This document shows positions 1-9,913 of a stretch of DNA of 64,000 nucleotides, piece by piece. The stretch spans positions 1 through 64,000 of the forward strand of contig NZ_RRYT01000021.1 of the NCBI RefSeq assembly GCF_006363815.1, in the 5' to 3' direction. The translations under genes and the position numbers were made by a program. This DNA comes from Thermomonospora catenispora. Its GTDB lineage: Bacteria > Actinomycetota > Actinomycetes > Streptosporangiales > Streptosporangiaceae. Within the stretch, counting starts at the first letter, position 1. Each line of letters starts with the position of its first letter. Under the pieces are notes generated by a model. The model did not search any database. It was not told where the DNA came from and worked only from the letters and a program-made list of their open reading frames with translations.

Positions 1-147
1 CCAGACGACGCGGCCGACGACGCGGCCGGCGAACGGTCCGGTCCGGCGGACCCGGCCGGCTCGGCCCGCTCGTCGGCCGACGCGGGCGGCAGGAAGTCGG
101 GCCGGGGCCGGCGCCGGGGCCCCGGCGGCCGGCGCACGCCGTCCTGA
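1..147 (+). CDS. C-terminal tail of an unidentified protein (partial)
   Basis: An open frame enters from the left edge and stops at TGA 145-147, giving 48 visible residues. The tail is alanine/aspartate/glycine-rich and then strongly basic, ending in R-R-T-P-S. It carries no recognisable domain, and low-complexity tails of this kind occur on many actinobacterial proteins, so I cannot name the gene. It is called coding because the frame is open to the edge and the next gene starts only about 115 bp later. Confidence 0.4.
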   Translation, partial: PDDAADDAAGERSGPADPAGSARSSADAGGRKSGRGRRRGPGGRRTPS

Positions 148-262
148 CCGTGGTCACCTGTCATGTGCCCAGCGTAGAAGGCGCCCCTCGCGGGCGGCGG
201 ACGCGCCGGGGCGAGGTCGGGGGTACGGTGGTCGGACACCGAGGTCTCGAATTGGAGCGACC

Positions 263-1144
263 GTGCCCCACGACGTCACCGAAGCCCCCGGCGTCGCGCT
301 GGTCCGCCCGCCGGGGCCGCGCCTGGCGGAGGGACTGGTCACCCACGTCGACCGGCGGCCGGTCGACGTGGCGCTGGCCCGGCGACAGCACGAGGCCTAT
401 ACGGCGGCGCTGGCCGCGGCGGGCTGGCGGATCCACCGGGTCCCGCCCGCCGACGATCTGCCCGATGCGGTGTTCGTGGAGGACACCGTGGTCGTGGCGG
501 ACGGGCTGGCGGTGCTGGGCCGCTGCGGCGCCCCGCAGCGGCGCGCCGAGGTCGCCGGGACGGAACGGGCCGTACGGGAGCTGGGACTGCGGATCGAGCG
601 GATCGAGGCCCCCGCCACCCTGGACGGCGGCGACGTCCTCCAGGTCGGCGACACCGTCTATGTCGGGCTGTCCGGCCGCACCAACGAGGAGGGGGTCCGC
701 CGGCTGGCGGCGCTGCTGGGGCCGCTGGGGCGGAGGGTGGTGCCGGTGCGGGTCGCCGGCGCGCTGCACCTGAAGTCCGCGATGACGGCGCTGCCGGACG
801 GCACGTTGATCGGCATGCCGGATCTGGTGGACGCCTCGGCGCTGCCGGGCCTGCGGGCGGCGCCCGAGCCCGCCGGCTCCCATGTGGTGGTGCTGGGGGA
901 GGAGCATGTGCTGCTGGCCGCCTCCGCGCCCCGCACCGCGACGATGCTGCGCGCCGAGGGGCTGCGGGTCACCGTGGTGGACATCACCGAGTTCGAGGCG
1001 CTGGAGGGCTGCGTGACCTGCCTGTCGGTGCTCGTCCCCGGACGTCCTCCGCACCGCTCCCGGGAGGAGGTCCGGGCCGGCGACGCCGGTCGGGCGGTGC
1101 CCGGGCCCGGCGGCCGCGGCGCCGGGAAACCACCAGCCCCATGA
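263..1144 (+). CDS. Dimethylarginine dimethylaminohydrolase (DDAH)-type hydrolase
   Basis: This 293-residue enzyme of the guanidino-modifying (pentein) superfamily probably hydrolyses an N-methylated arginine or related guanidine to citrulline plus amine. Family signatures are in the right order: FVED near residues 71-74, L-D-G-G-D-V at 120-125, the catalytic His at 169 within A-L-H-L-K-S, and the nucleophilic Cys near 253 in G-C-V-T-C-L-S. The GTG start has a GGAGCG ribosome site 5 bases upstream, and a TACGGT hexamer lies about 30 bases upstream. The last ~33 residues (Pro/Gly/Arg-rich) extend past the usual family length of about 260 and look dispensable. It stands alone before the leuA leader. 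The family is clear; the exact substrate is inferred. Confidence 0.85.
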   Translation: MPHDVTEAPGVALVRPPGPRLAEGLVTHVDRRPVDVALARRQHEAYTAALAAAGWRIHRVPPADDLPDAVFVEDTVVVADGLAVLGRCGAPQRRAEVAGTERAVRELGLRIERIEAPATLDGGDVLQVGDTVYVGLSGRTNEEGVRRLAALLGPLGRRVVPVRVAGALHLKSAMTALPDGTLIGMPDLVDASALPGLRAAPEPAGSHVVVLGEEHVLLAASAPRTATMLRAEGLRVTVVDITEFEALEGCVTCLSVLVPGRPPHRSREEVRAGDAGRAVPGPGGRGAGKPPAP

Positions 1145-1205
1145 GTTGTCTCACATCGCGGGATCGAAGCCTGTAACACACTTGTCATCGGGTACCTTGT
1201 GAGGC

Positions 1206-1259
1206 GTGTTCGCGTCCCGTGGGCTGCTCCTCCTTAGCGGCCGCAGCGGGGGTCGGTGA
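1206..1259 (+). CDS. leuL: leuA leader peptide with four consecutive Leu codons
   Basis: A 17-codon open frame starts at GTG 1206 and contains CTG-CTC-CTC-CTT (1224-1235), that is Leu-Leu-Leu-Leu, then ends at TGA 1257-1259, 83 bp before leuA. A TACCTT hexamer at 1193-1198 places the likely transcription start on the GTG itself, so the peptide would be translated leaderless. Runs of leucine codons before leuA are the hallmark of ribosome-mediated attenuation by leucyl-tRNA supply. I infer that the peptide senses leucine and has no other function. The frame is too short for ordinary gene finders. Confidence 0.75.
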   Translation: MFASRGLLLLSGRSGGR

Positions 1260-1289
1260 CGGAAGGAAAGGTCGGCTCCCTCGCTGCGG
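1241..1289 (+). promoter_or_regulatory. leuA attenuator-type RNA hairpin
   Basis: Bases 1241-1252 pair with 1278-1289 in a 12-bp stem with one G-U pair. The loop contains the leuL stop codon and the purine run GGAAGGAAAGG. The left arm starts five bases after the last Leu codon, so a ribosome paused there would cover it. An alternative pairing, 1279-1284 with 1311-1316, competes with the stem. There is no U-tract, so either transcriptional or translational control is possible. Confidence 0.6.
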
Positions 1290-1297
1290 GATCTTGA

Positions 1298-3052
<1,755 letters not shown>

Positions 3053-3147
3053 CGCCGGCACGCCGTCCCGGGCTCGTCTCCCGCGCACGTCGGCGGGAGA
3101 CGCCCGCCCCTGTCACCCGGTGCGCACACACCTGTGATCAGGCCGTC

Positions 3148-3188
3148 GACGGGCCCCGGTCGGGACGATCTTCCGGTCGGGGCCCGTC
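3148..3188 (+). terminator. Hairpin terminator downstream of leuA
   Basis: An 11-bp perfect stem (3148-3158 with 3178-3188) encloses a 19-base loop. It has no U-tract, which is common for actinobacterial terminators. It lies between leuA and the convergent inhibitor gene. Confidence 0.5.
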
Positions 3189-3319
3189 ACGCACCTCTCA
3201 CGACCCCGTGACGGCGGGCGAGGGGCACGGTGCTCTCGGCGCGTCGAGGAGACCGGCGGGGCCGCCGCGCCCGTGCCGGGGGCCGCGGCGCGCCGGTCGG
3301 CGGCCGTGGGAGGCGCCGA

Positions 3320-3574
3320 TCAGTCGGGCTCGTCCAGCACGTGGCGCACCAGGTCGCGCAGCGGCCCGGTCAGCTGCGCCTCGCCGACCGTGGCGACCCG
3401 CCCGTCTATGTCGATCTCATAGCTGAACCGGTCGGGGGCCTCCTCCGCCGGCGGCGCGCCGTCCAGGTCCACCCGGTCGAGCAGGTCCCGCAGCACCGGG
3501 TCGGAGGCGGCGTCGCGCTCGCCGCGGCGTTCGACGCCGGCGAACCCCCCGCTGCGGATCACGCGCACTCTCAC
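3320..3574 (-). CDS. Emfourin-type inhibitor of a protealysin-like protease
   Basis: An 84-residue acidic protein starts at GTG 3574, overlapping the protease stop codon by GTGA, so the two are translationally coupled. It begins M-R-V-R-V-I-R-S-G-G and has a central D-R-F-S-Y-E-I-D stretch followed by a leucine-rich C-terminus, resembling emfourin. Emfourin-like proteins are small cytoplasmic inhibitors encoded next to protealysin-like M4 peptidases. No signal peptide is seen. I infer that it binds the protease encoded immediately upstream and holds it inactive in the cytoplasm. Recognition rests on size, composition and gene neighbour rather than on an alignment. Confidence 0.75.
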   Translation of the reverse strand: MRVRVIRSGGFAGVERRGERDAASDPVLRDLLDRVDLDGAPPAEEAPDRFSYEIDIDGRVATVGEAQLTGPLRDLVRHVLDEPD

Positions 3575-4599
3575 GACTCCACGCCCACCTCGCGCCAGGC
3601 GTCCCGCACCGCACGGGACTCGGTCCCGCCCGCACCGTACAGCCGCTCGGCGGTCTCGACGGTGGCGGCGGCGAACGCGTCGAACTCGATCGTCGGTTTC
3701 ATCGCGTCCCCGGTCAGCGTGTCGTACCAGATCCGGCCGGCCTTCTCCCAGGCGTGCCCGCCCAGCGCGACGGCCGCCAGATAGAAGGCCCGGTTGGGGA
3801 TGCCGGAGTTGATGTGGACGCCGCCGTTGTCGTGGTGGGTCTCCACATAGTCGTCCATATGCCCGGGCTGGGGGTCCTTTCCCAGCCGCGGGTCGTCGTA
3901 GGCGGTGCCCGGCTCCTTCATCGACCGCAGGCCGACCCCGTTGACGTCCGGGCCGAGCAGGCCCGCGCCGATGATCCAGTCGGCCTCGTCGGCGGTCTGC
4001 CGCAGGTGCCACTGCTTGACCAGGGAGCCGAACACATCGGAGATCGACTCGTTCAGCGCCCCGGACTGCCCGTGGTACTCCAGGTCGGCGGTGTGCTGGG
4101 TGACGCCGTGCACCAGCTCGTGCCCGGTGACCTCCAGCGGCCCGGTGAACGACAGGAACAGCCTGCCGTCGCCGTCCCCGTAGACCATCTGCCGGCCGTT
4201 CCAGAAGGCGTTGGCGTATCCGCGGCCGTAGTGCACCGTGGAGACCATCGTCATCCCGGCCCCGTCGATGGAGTCGCGCCGGTAGATCTCCGCGAAGAAG
4301 CCGAACGTCACCCCCAGCCAGTCATAGGCCCGGTCGACGGCCGCATCTCCGGTGGGGGCCTGCCCTTCGGCGCGCACCAGGTCGCCGGGGAGCCGTTCGC
4401 GGTGGCGGGCGTCGTGGACGGCGCGCTCGGGGACGAAGTCCTCGGTGGGCGCGACGGGGGCGAAGGCGACGGCGCGTCGTTCCGCGCGGTGCGCGGAGCT
4501 CATCGTCAGGGTGCGGCGGGCCATCTCCCGCAGCGCCCGGTCGTCGGCCGTCTCGGCGAGGTGTTCGAGGATGTGCGGCGGGAGGATCGTGCATCTCAT
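3571..4599 (-). CDS. Protealysin-like M4 (thermolysin-family) metallopeptidase
   Basis: A 342-residue zinc endopeptidase. The catalytic H-E-L-V-H lies at 160-164, the third zinc ligand Glu at 184 in N-E-S-I-S-D, and the transition-state His within G-G-V-H-I-N-S-G. The prosequence is only about 50 residues and begins M-R-C-T-I-L-P-P-H-I; the PPH element is typical of protealysin precursors. There is no signal peptide, unlike secreted thermolysins, so the enzyme is probably synthesised in the cytoplasm and leaves, if at all, by a non-classical route. The emfourin-type inhibitor is encoded directly downstream with a GTGA overlap. The gene diverges from recO across a 148-bp spacer. Confidence 0.93.
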   Translation of the reverse strand: MRCTILPPHILEHLAETADDRALREMARRTLTMSSAHRAERRAVAFAPVAPTEDFVPERAVHDARHRERLPGDLVRAEGQAPTGDAAVDRAYDWLGVTFGFFAEIYRRDSIDGAGMTMVSTVHYGRGYANAFWNGRQMVYGDGDGRLFLSFTGPLEVTGHELVHGVTQHTADLEYHGQSGALNESISDVFGSLVKQWHLRQTADEADWIIGAGLLGPDVNGVGLRSMKEPGTAYDDPRLGKDPQPGHMDDYVETHHDNGGVHINSGIPNRAFYLAAVALGGHAWEKAGRIWYDTLTGDAMKPTIEFDAFAAATVETAERLYGAGGTESRAVRDAWREVGVES

Positions 4600-4735
4600 G
4601 GCACCACGCTGACAGTCGAATGCGGTTCAGGACACACCCTTTCCCGTTACTTGTAGTGACCTTGCGGTCAGCATTCCGTGAGGGGAGGGGGTCGGTCGCG
4701 GCCCGTCCGTTTTCGCCTCGCTCCGCCGCATGCGG

Positions 4736-4741
4736 GACAAT
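4736..4741 (+). promoter_or_regulatory. -10 element for leaderless recO
   Basis: GACAAT ends six bases before GTG 4748, placing the predicted transcription start on the start codon. Confidence 0.5.
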
Positions 4742-4747
4742 GGGCGG

Positions 4748-5527
4748 GTGCCCCTCTACCGTGACGAAGGAATCGTGCTGCGCACCCAGAAGCTGGGTGA
4801 GGCGGATCGCATCGTCACGGTGCTGACCCGCCGCAACGGCCGGATTCGGGCGGCGGCCAAAGGAGTGCGCCGGACCACCTCCCGGTTCGGAGCCCGGCTG
4901 GAGCCGTTCACCCATGTGGATCTGCAGTTCTACGAGCGGCGCTCGCTGGACCTGATCACTCAGGCCGAGACGTTGCGACCGTACGGAGAGCCGCTGGTGA
5001 GCGACTATCCGCGCTACACCGCCGGGACGGCGATGCTGGAGACCGCCGAGAAGCTCACCACCGAGGAGAAAGAGCCCGCGCTGCGGCAGTTCCTGCTGCT
5101 CCTCGGCGGGCTGCGCACCCTGGTGGACCGCTCGCACGACCCACGGCTGGTCCTGGACGCGTTCCTGCTGCGGTCGCTGTCGGTGGCCGGCTGGGCTCCG
5201 GCGCTGGACGAGTGCGCCCGCTGCGGCGCGCGCGGCCGGCTGCGGGCGTTCTCCATCGCGGCGGGCGGGGCCATGTGCGCGGCCTGCCGGCCGCCCGGCT
5301 CGGCCACTCCCGCCCCCGCCACGCTGGAGCTGATGGTGGCGCTGCTGCGCGGGGACTGGGAGCACGCCGACGCCAGCGAGGCGCGCCATCGGGCCGAGTG
5401 CAGCGGGCTGGTGGCCGCCTATCTGCAGTGGCATCTGGAACACGGGATCAGGTCGCTGCGGCACGTGGAGCGCGCGCCGCACGGGCCGGTCACCACCGAG
5501 AAGGACATCACCGAGGAGCCAGCGTGA
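4748..5527 (+). CDS. recO: DNA repair protein RecO
   Basis: RecO helps load RecA at gaps in the RecF pathway and anneals SSB-coated strands. I chose GTG 4748 rather than the ATG 18 bases upstream because family members begin near [11 protein letters not shown] and a GACAAT -10 element lies six bases before it, suggesting a leaderless transcript. This gives 259 residues. The N-terminal OB fold (about 1-80) is followed by a helical domain and a four-cysteine zinc site (C-A-R-C ... M-C-A-A-C) in the C-terminal half. It overlaps uppS by GTGA. Confidence 0.95.
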   Translation: MPLYRDEGIVLRTQKLGEADRIVTVLTRRNGRIRAAAKGVRRTTSRFGARLEPFTHVDLQFYERRSLDLITQAETLRPYGEPLVSDYPRYTAGTAMLETAEKLTTEEKEPALRQFLLLLGGLRTLVDRSHDPRLVLDAFLLRSLSVAGWAPALDECARCGARGRLRAFSIAAGGAMCAACRPPGSATPAPATLELMVALLRGDWEHADASEARHRAECSGLVAAYLQWHLEHGIRSLRHVERAPHGPVTTEKDITEEPA

Positions 5528-6339
5528 AAAGGGCCGTCCAGCCGCCGTACCCCCACCCCAGCGGCGCCCGCCCCCCGGCCATCCCCAAGGATCGCATCCC
5601 CCGGCACGTGGCCATCGTGATGGACGGCAACGGGCGCTGGGCCAAGCAGCGCGGCCTGCCGCGCACCGAGGGGCACAAGATGGGGGAGCACTCCCTCTTC
5701 GACGTGATCATGGGCGCGATCGAGCTGGGCATCCCCTATCTGTCGGCCTACGCCTTCTCCACCGAGAACTGGAAGCGCTCTCCGGAGGAGGTGCGCTTCC
5801 TGATGGGCTTCAACCGGGATGTGATCCGCCGTCGTCGCGATCAGCTGCACGCCATGGGGGTGCGGGTGCGCTGGGCGGGCCGCAGGCCCCGGCTGTGGCG
5901 CAGCGTGATCAAGGAGCTGGAGGACGCCGAGCGGCTGACCCGCGACAACGACGTCCTCACCCTGCAGTTCTGCGTGAACTACGGCGGACGGGCGGAGATC
6001 ACCGACGCCGCCGCGGCGATCGCCCGGGACGTGGCGGCGGGCAGGCTCAACCCCGACAAGATCACCGAGAAGGTGTTCGCCCGCTATCTGTACCGCCCCG
6101 AGGTGCCGGACGTGGACCTGTTCCTGCGCCCGTCGGGGGAGCAGCGCACCTCCAACTTCCTGCTGTGGCAGTCGGCGTACGCCGAGTTCGTCTTCCAGGA
6201 CGTGCTGTGGCCCGACTTCGACCGGCGGCATCTGTGGCAGGCCTGTGAGATCTACGCCACCCGGGACCGCCGGTACGGCGGCGCCGAGCCCAACCCGGTG
6301 CCCGCGAACGGCTCCACGCCCTCGCCGGGGCGGTCCTGA
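5524..6339 (+). CDS. uppS: Isoprenyl (undecaprenyl/decaprenyl-type) diphosphate synthase, cis type
   Basis: A cis-prenyltransferase that extends an allylic diphosphate with isopentenyl diphosphate to make the lipid carrier for cell-wall synthesis. It starts at GTG 5524 overlapping the recO stop and gives 271 residues. Signature [13 protein letters not shown] lies near residues 28-40, with the metal-binding Asp in it; S-T-E-N-W-K and the C-terminal [11 protein letters not shown] block are also intact. The chain length of the product (C50 or C55) cannot be read from the sequence. recO-uppS order is common in actinobacteria. Confidence 0.95.
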   Translation: MKRAVQPPYPHPSGARPPAIPKDRIPRHVAIVMDGNGRWAKQRGLPRTEGHKMGEHSLFDVIMGAIELGIPYLSAYAFSTENWKRSPEEVRFLMGFNRDVIRRRRDQLHAMGVRVRWAGRRPRLWRSVIKELEDAERLTRDNDVLTLQFCVNYGGRAEITDAAAAIARDVAAGRLNPDKITEKVFARYLYRPEVPDVDLFLRPSGEQRTSNFLLWQSAYAEFVFQDVLWPDFDRRHLWQACEIYATRDRRYGGAEPNPVPANGSTPSPGRS

Positions 6340-6394
6340 GGGCCCGCCGAGGTCCGGAGGGACGAGGCTCGAGAGAGCGCGGTGCACGGTCGTT

Positions 6395-6420
6395 CCGGCG
6401 GCCGTGCGCCCGGCCGCCGG
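6395..6420. terminator. Bidirectional hairpin between uppS and zur
   Basis: A 10-bp perfect GC stem (6395-6404 with 6411-6420) with a 6-base loop sits between the convergent uppS and zur genes. Confidence 0.55.
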
Positions 6421-6445
6421 AGGGGCCGCCCGCGGCCGAGCGGGC

Positions 6446-6820
6446 TCAGCCCGCGCAGTCGGGACAGGTGCCGAAGACCTCCACGGTGTGGGTCACGTCG
6501 GTGAAGCCGTGCTCGGCGCCGACGGCCTCCGCCCAGCGCTCCACGGCCGGGCCCGCCACCTCGACCGTCCGGCCGCACTCGCGGCACACCAGATGGTGGT
6601 GGTGCTCGTCGGTGCGGCAGGCCCGGTAGACGGCCTCACCGTCGTCGGTGCGCAGCACGTCCACCTGCCCGGCCTCGCTCATCGCCTGGAGCGCCCGGTA
6701 GACCGTGGTCAGGCCGATCTTCGCGCCGTCGGCCCGCAGGGAGGCGTAGATGTCCTGCGCGCTGCGGAACCCCTCGCTGCGTGCCAGCGCCTCCCGCACC
6801 GCGTCCCGGCGGGCCGTCAT
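6446..6820 (-). CDS. zur: Zinc uptake regulator, Fur family
   Basis: A 124-residue repressor that binds DNA when zinc is plentiful. The N-terminal winged helix (about 1-75) contains T-T-V-Y-R-A-L near 38. The metal domain has the histidine run H-H-H-H-L-V-C-R-E-C and a second C-P-D-C pair at 119-122, forming the structural zinc site. It starts at ATG 6820 overlapping the znuB stop by ATGA and is thus the last gene of the zinc-uptake operon, probably autoregulated through the Zur box at 9555-9569. Location with a zinc transporter favours Zur over Fur or PerR. Confidence 0.92.
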   Translation of the reverse strand: MTARRDAVREALARSEGFRSAQDIYASLRADGAKIGLTTVYRALQAMSEAGQVDVLRTDDGEAVYRACRTDEHHHHLVCRECGRTVEVAGPAVERWAEAVGAEHGFTDVTHTVEVFGTCPDCAG

Positions 6821-7710
6821 GTGTGCACCTCCGCCTCGGCTGTCTCGTCGGCTGTCTCGTCGTCCGCGCCGGAAGGCAGTGTACGACCGAGCCGCCTGCG
6901 CCGGGAGAGGGAGCCGCCGAACGAGCGCACCAGCACCAGCGTCACGAACACCGCCAGCGCCAGCAGCACGATGGACGGCCCGGGCGGCAGGTCGTATTCG
7001 AACGAGGCCACCAGCCCCGCCACCGCCGAGAGCACGCCGATCCCCATCGCCGCCAGCATGGTGTCCCGGAAACCCTTGGTGACCTGCTGCGCGGCCGCCA
7101 CCGGGACCACCATCAGGGCGCTGACCAGCAGCAGCCCGATGGCCCGCATGGCGATCACCACGGTCACCGCGGCGGTGACCGCGATCAGCAGGGACAGCGT
7201 CCGGGTGGGCAGCCCGCTGGCCCGGGCCACCTCCTCGTCCTGGCACAGCAGGAACAGCTCCCGGCCGAACAGCGCCACCACCGCCAGCACCGCGACCGAC
7301 AGCGCCGCCACCACGTACAGGTCCTCGGGGGCGACGCTGGAGATGGAGCCGAACAGGTAGGACTGCAGGTCCCTGCCGCCGCCCTCGGCGTTGGTCAGCA
7401 GCACGCCCCCGGCCAGCCCCCCGTAGAACAGCAGGGCCAGCGCCACGTCGCCGCCGGTGCGGCTGCGGGCGCGCAGCACCTCGATGGCCGCGGCGCCCAG
7501 CACCGACACCACCAGCGCGCCCAGCACGGGGGAGGTGCTGGTGAGCAGGCCGAGCCCGATGCCGGTCAGGGCGATGTGGCCGATGCCGTCGCCGAGCAGC
7601 GCCAGTCGGCGCTGCACGATGAACGTGCCGACCGCCGGGGCGGTCAGACCGATGAGCACCGCCAGCGCCAGGGCGATGCGCATGAAGTCGAACTGCAACA
7701 GGTCGGTCAC
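6817..7710 (-). CDS. znuB: Zinc ABC transporter permease
   Basis: A 297-residue integral membrane subunit of the ABC-3 family, with about eight hydrophobic segments. I chose GTG 7710, which overlaps the ATPase stop (GTGA) and gives the usual start V-T-D-L-L-Q-F-D-F-M-R, rather than an upstream in-frame ATG inside znuC. The conserved G-D-G-I-G-H-I-A-L-T-G stretch near residue 40 is typical. A hydrophilic Asp/Glu-rich tail of about 25 residues ends the protein. It overlaps zur by ATGA. Confidence 0.93.
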   Translation of the reverse strand: MTDLLQFDFMRIALALAVLIGLTAPAVGTFIVQRRLALLGDGIGHIALTGIGLGLLTSTSPVLGALVVSVLGAAAIEVLRARSRTGGDVALALLFYGGLAGGVLLTNAEGGGRDLQSYLFGSISSVAPEDLYVVAALSVAVLAVVALFGRELFLLCQDEEVARASGLPTRTLSLLIAVTAAVTVVIAMRAIGLLLVSALMVVPVAAAQQVTKGFRDTMLAAMGIGVLSAVAGLVASFEYDLPPGPSIVLLALAVFVTLVLVRSFGGSLSRRRRLGRTLPSGADDETADETAEAEVHT

Positions 7711-8537
7711 GTCGGATTCCAGGGGGTCAGCGAGCCGGGGGCGGGTTCGGCGGCGTGCGGATGCTGGTGCCGGTGGCCCGGCCGGGCGCACTCGCCCTCG
7801 GGCGCCGGCGGAGCGCCGGTGCGGACGATGCGCCCCTGCTCCAGCACCGCCGCCCGGGTGATCAGCGGTTCCAGCGGGCCGAGCTCGTGGGCCACCAGCA
7901 CGACGGTGCGGCCCTGGCGCACCAGGTCGCGCAGGACCTCGGCGAGGGCGGCCTGGCTGGCGGCGTCCACCCCGGCGGTCGGCTCGTCCATGACGAGCAG
8001 GTCGGGCTCCCCGGCCAGCGCCCGGGCGATCAGCACCCGCTGCTGCTGCCCGCCCGACAGCCGCTGGGCGGGCTGTCCGGCCCGGTCGGTCAGCCTCATC
8101 TGCTCCAGCGCCCGCCGCACCGCGGCGCGGTCGGCGGCCGTGGCGAACGGACGCAGCCGGGAGCGGCGGGCGATCCGCCCGGAGGCCACCACCTCGCGGA
8201 CCGTGGCGGGCACGCCGCCGCCGACGGTGAGGCGCTGGGGGACGTAGCCGATCCGGTGCCAGTCGCGGAACCTGGCGGGCGGGACGCCGTAGATCTCGGT
8301 GCGGCCGCCCGACAGCGGAACCAGCCCCAGCAGCGCCCGCACCAGGGTGGACTTGCCGGACCCGTTGGCGCCGAGCAGGGCCAGCACCTCTCCGGGCTCG
8401 ACCCGCAGGTCGATGCCGTGCAGCACCTCCCGTCCGTCCAGCCGGACCCGGCCCCCGGTCATCGCCAGCGGCGGAGCCTCGGCCGCCATGCGCGCCTCCC
8501 GTTCGCCGTCGCGTGGTGGGGTGTCCTCGGCGCTCAT
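7707..8537 (-). CDS. znuC: Zinc ABC transporter ATP-binding protein
   Basis: A 276-residue cytoplasmic ATPase driving zinc import. Walker A G-A-N-G-S-G-K-S-T lies near residue 60, the signature L-S-G-G-Q-Q-Q-R near 155 and Walker B L-L-V-M-D-E-P-T-A-G just after. The last ~25 residues are rich in histidine (G-H-R-H-Q-H-P-H-A-A-E), a plausible zinc-binding tail. ATG 8537 overlaps the znuA stop by ATGA, so translation is coupled. I place the start here because the frame upstream lies inside znuA. Confidence 0.94.
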   Translation of the reverse strand: MSAEDTPPRDGEREARMAAEAPPLAMTGGRVRLDGREVLHGIDLRVEPGEVLALLGANGSGKSTLVRALLGLVPLSGGRTEIYGVPPARFRDWHRIGYVPQRLTVGGGVPATVREVVASGRIARRSRLRPFATAADRAAVRRALEQMRLTDRAGQPAQRLSGGQQQRVLIARALAGEPDLLVMDEPTAGVDAASQAALAEVLRDLVRQGRTVVLVAHELGPLEPLITRAAVLEQGRIVRTGAPPAPEGECARPGHRHQHPHAAEPAPGSLTPWNPT

Positions 8538-9535
8538 GCGCAGTCCAACGCAGTGCGCAGGGTCTGCAGGTTCTTGCGCATGAGCGAAACGTAGTCGTCG
8601 CGGGAGCCCTCGGCCAAACCCTCCACCGGGTCCAAGACGGCGGTGCGCACCCCGGCCTCGCGGGCCAGCGCCTGGGCGACCTTCGGGCTCACCAGCGTCT
8701 CGGTGAACACCGTGCCGGCTCCGGTCTCCCGGATCGTGCGGGTCAGCTCGGCCAGCCGCCGCGGCGAGGGCTCGGCGGCGGGGTCGACGCCGGCGACGGG
8801 CACCTGCTCCAGGCCGTACCGGTCGGCGAGGTAGCCGAACGCGGCGTGCGCGGTGATCATCGTCCGCCGCCTGCAGCCCTTCAGACCGGCCTGGAACTCC
8901 CGGTCCAGCGCGGTCAGCCGCGCGGCCGTGGTCTCGGCGCCGGCCCGGTAGTCCGCGGCGTGGTCCGGATCGACCTCGGCCAGCCGTTCGCCGAGCGCGG
9001 TGGCGACGGTCGCCATCCGGCTCGGGTCCAGCCACAGGTGCGGGTCGAAGGAGGTCCGCTCGTGCTCGGATCCCTCGCGCTCCTCGTCGTGGCGCCCGCC
9101 GGTGTCGGGCGGCGGCAGGGTGCGCACGAGGGAGGCCGCGTCCAGCCCGTGGTCTTCGGCGTGCTTGGACACCGCCTGGTCCACGGCGGGCTGCAGCCCT
9201 TTGACGTACACCACCAGATCGGCTTCGGAGAGCGCGGCGATCTGCCGCGGGGTCAGCTCCAGGTCGTGCGGCTCGGCGCCCGGGCCGGCCAGCGTGTCGA
9301 CCGACACCGCGGCCCCTCCCACCTGCTCGCTCAGCCAGGCCATCGGGTAGAACCCGGCGATCACCCGAGTGCCGGAGTCGGTCCGGGATCCGCCGCCGCA
9401 GGCGGCGACGGCGAGCAGGGCGGCGGACAGCACGGCCGCCGACCGCGCGGCCCTCGACCGCACCGATCGGGAGGGCGCCGACCGGGAGGACGCCGATCGG
9501 GAGGAAAGGCGACGCGGGGTGCGAGAGGTGAACAC
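8534..9535 (-). CDS. znuA: Zinc-binding lipoprotein of the ABC transporter
   Basis: A 333-residue extracytoplasmic cluster-9 solute-binding protein. A long basic N-region (about 30 residues, Ser/Arg-rich) precedes a hydrophobic core and lipobox L-A-V-A-A-C-G near residue 45. Metal ligand regions are visible: H-D-L near 90, a charged loop with H-D-E-E-R-E-G-S-E-H near 145-155, F-D-P-H-L-W-L-D, and a later A-H-A-A-F-G-Y. The acidic, histidine-containing loop is characteristic of zinc-specific members. It is first in the znuACB-zur operon, and the Zur box lies 20-34 bp upstream of its ATG. Confidence 0.94.
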   Translation of the reverse strand: MFTSRTPRRLSSRSASSRSAPSRSVRSRAARSAAVLSAALLAVAACGGGSRTDSGTRVIAGFYPMAWLSEQVGGAAVSVDTLAGPGAEPHDLELTPRQIAALSEADLVVYVKGLQPAVDQAVSKHAEDHGLDAASLVRTLPPPDTGGRHDEEREGSEHERTSFDPHLWLDPSRMATVATALGERLAEVDPDHAADYRAGAETTAARLTALDREFQAGLKGCRRRTMITAHAAFGYLADRYGLEQVPVAGVDPAAEPSPRRLAELTRTIRETGAGTVFTETLVSPKVAQALAREAGVRTAVLDPVEGLAEGSRDDYVSLMRKNLQTLRTALDCA

Positions 9536-9554
9536 CCTCCCATACTGGAGAAAA

Positions 9555-9569
9555 TGAAAATGATTGTCA
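9555..9569. promoter_or_regulatory. Zur box
   Basis: TGAAAATGATTGTCA is a near-perfect palindrome matching the actinobacterial Zur operator (TGAAAATCATTTTCA type). It lies 20-34 bp upstream of the znuA start, where it would cover the promoter. It also follows closely on the 3' end of the DUF6703 gene. Confidence 0.85.
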
Positions 9570-9572
9570 AAA

Positions 9573-9878
9573 TCAGCCCATGATCCGGGCCACCGCCGAC
9601 GCCGTCAGCACCGCGATCGCGGCGATCCGCAGCACCCGCCCGCCGGTCTGCAGGGCGGGCCAGTTCAGATAGGCGAACCAGGCCAGCAGCAGCGCCAGCG
9701 CGCCCAGCGCGGCCGCGGCGGGCCATCCGGTGCCCGCCATGCCCGTCGCCAGCAACGCGAAGACCGCCAGCAGCGGCACCCACACCGGCAGCCGATGCAA
9801 GAACACCACCGGCGCCGCGCTGCGGCGCTCGATCGCCCCCCGCAGCCCGGGGGCGTGGGGATCGGGTCGTGTGCTCAC
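9573..9878 (-). CDS. Small membrane protein, DUF6703-like
   Basis: A 101-residue protein with a short basic N-terminus and about three hydrophobic segments (about 30-47, 50-70 and 80-98). It resembles the DUF6703 family of small actinobacterial membrane proteins, whose function is unknown. It is on the same strand as znuA and ends four bases upstream of the Zur box, so read-through into the zinc operon is possible, but the operon has its own operator. The call to this family is from general resemblance only. Confidence 0.7.
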   Translation of the reverse strand: MSTRPDPHAPGLRGAIERRSAAPVVFLHRLPVWVPLLAVFALLATGMAGTGWPAAAALGALALLLAWFAYLNWPALQTGGRVLRIAAIAVLTASAVARIMG

Positions 9879-9901
9879 CCGCCCACGGTAACGCCGCTCA
9901 T

Positions 9902-9907
9902 TAGGAT
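9902..9907 (+). promoter_or_regulatory. -10 element of the leaderless ABM-domain gene
   Basis: TAGGAT ends six bases before the GTG at 9914, so transcript and coding start would coincide. Confidence 0.5.
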
Positions 9908-9913
9908 GGCCGA

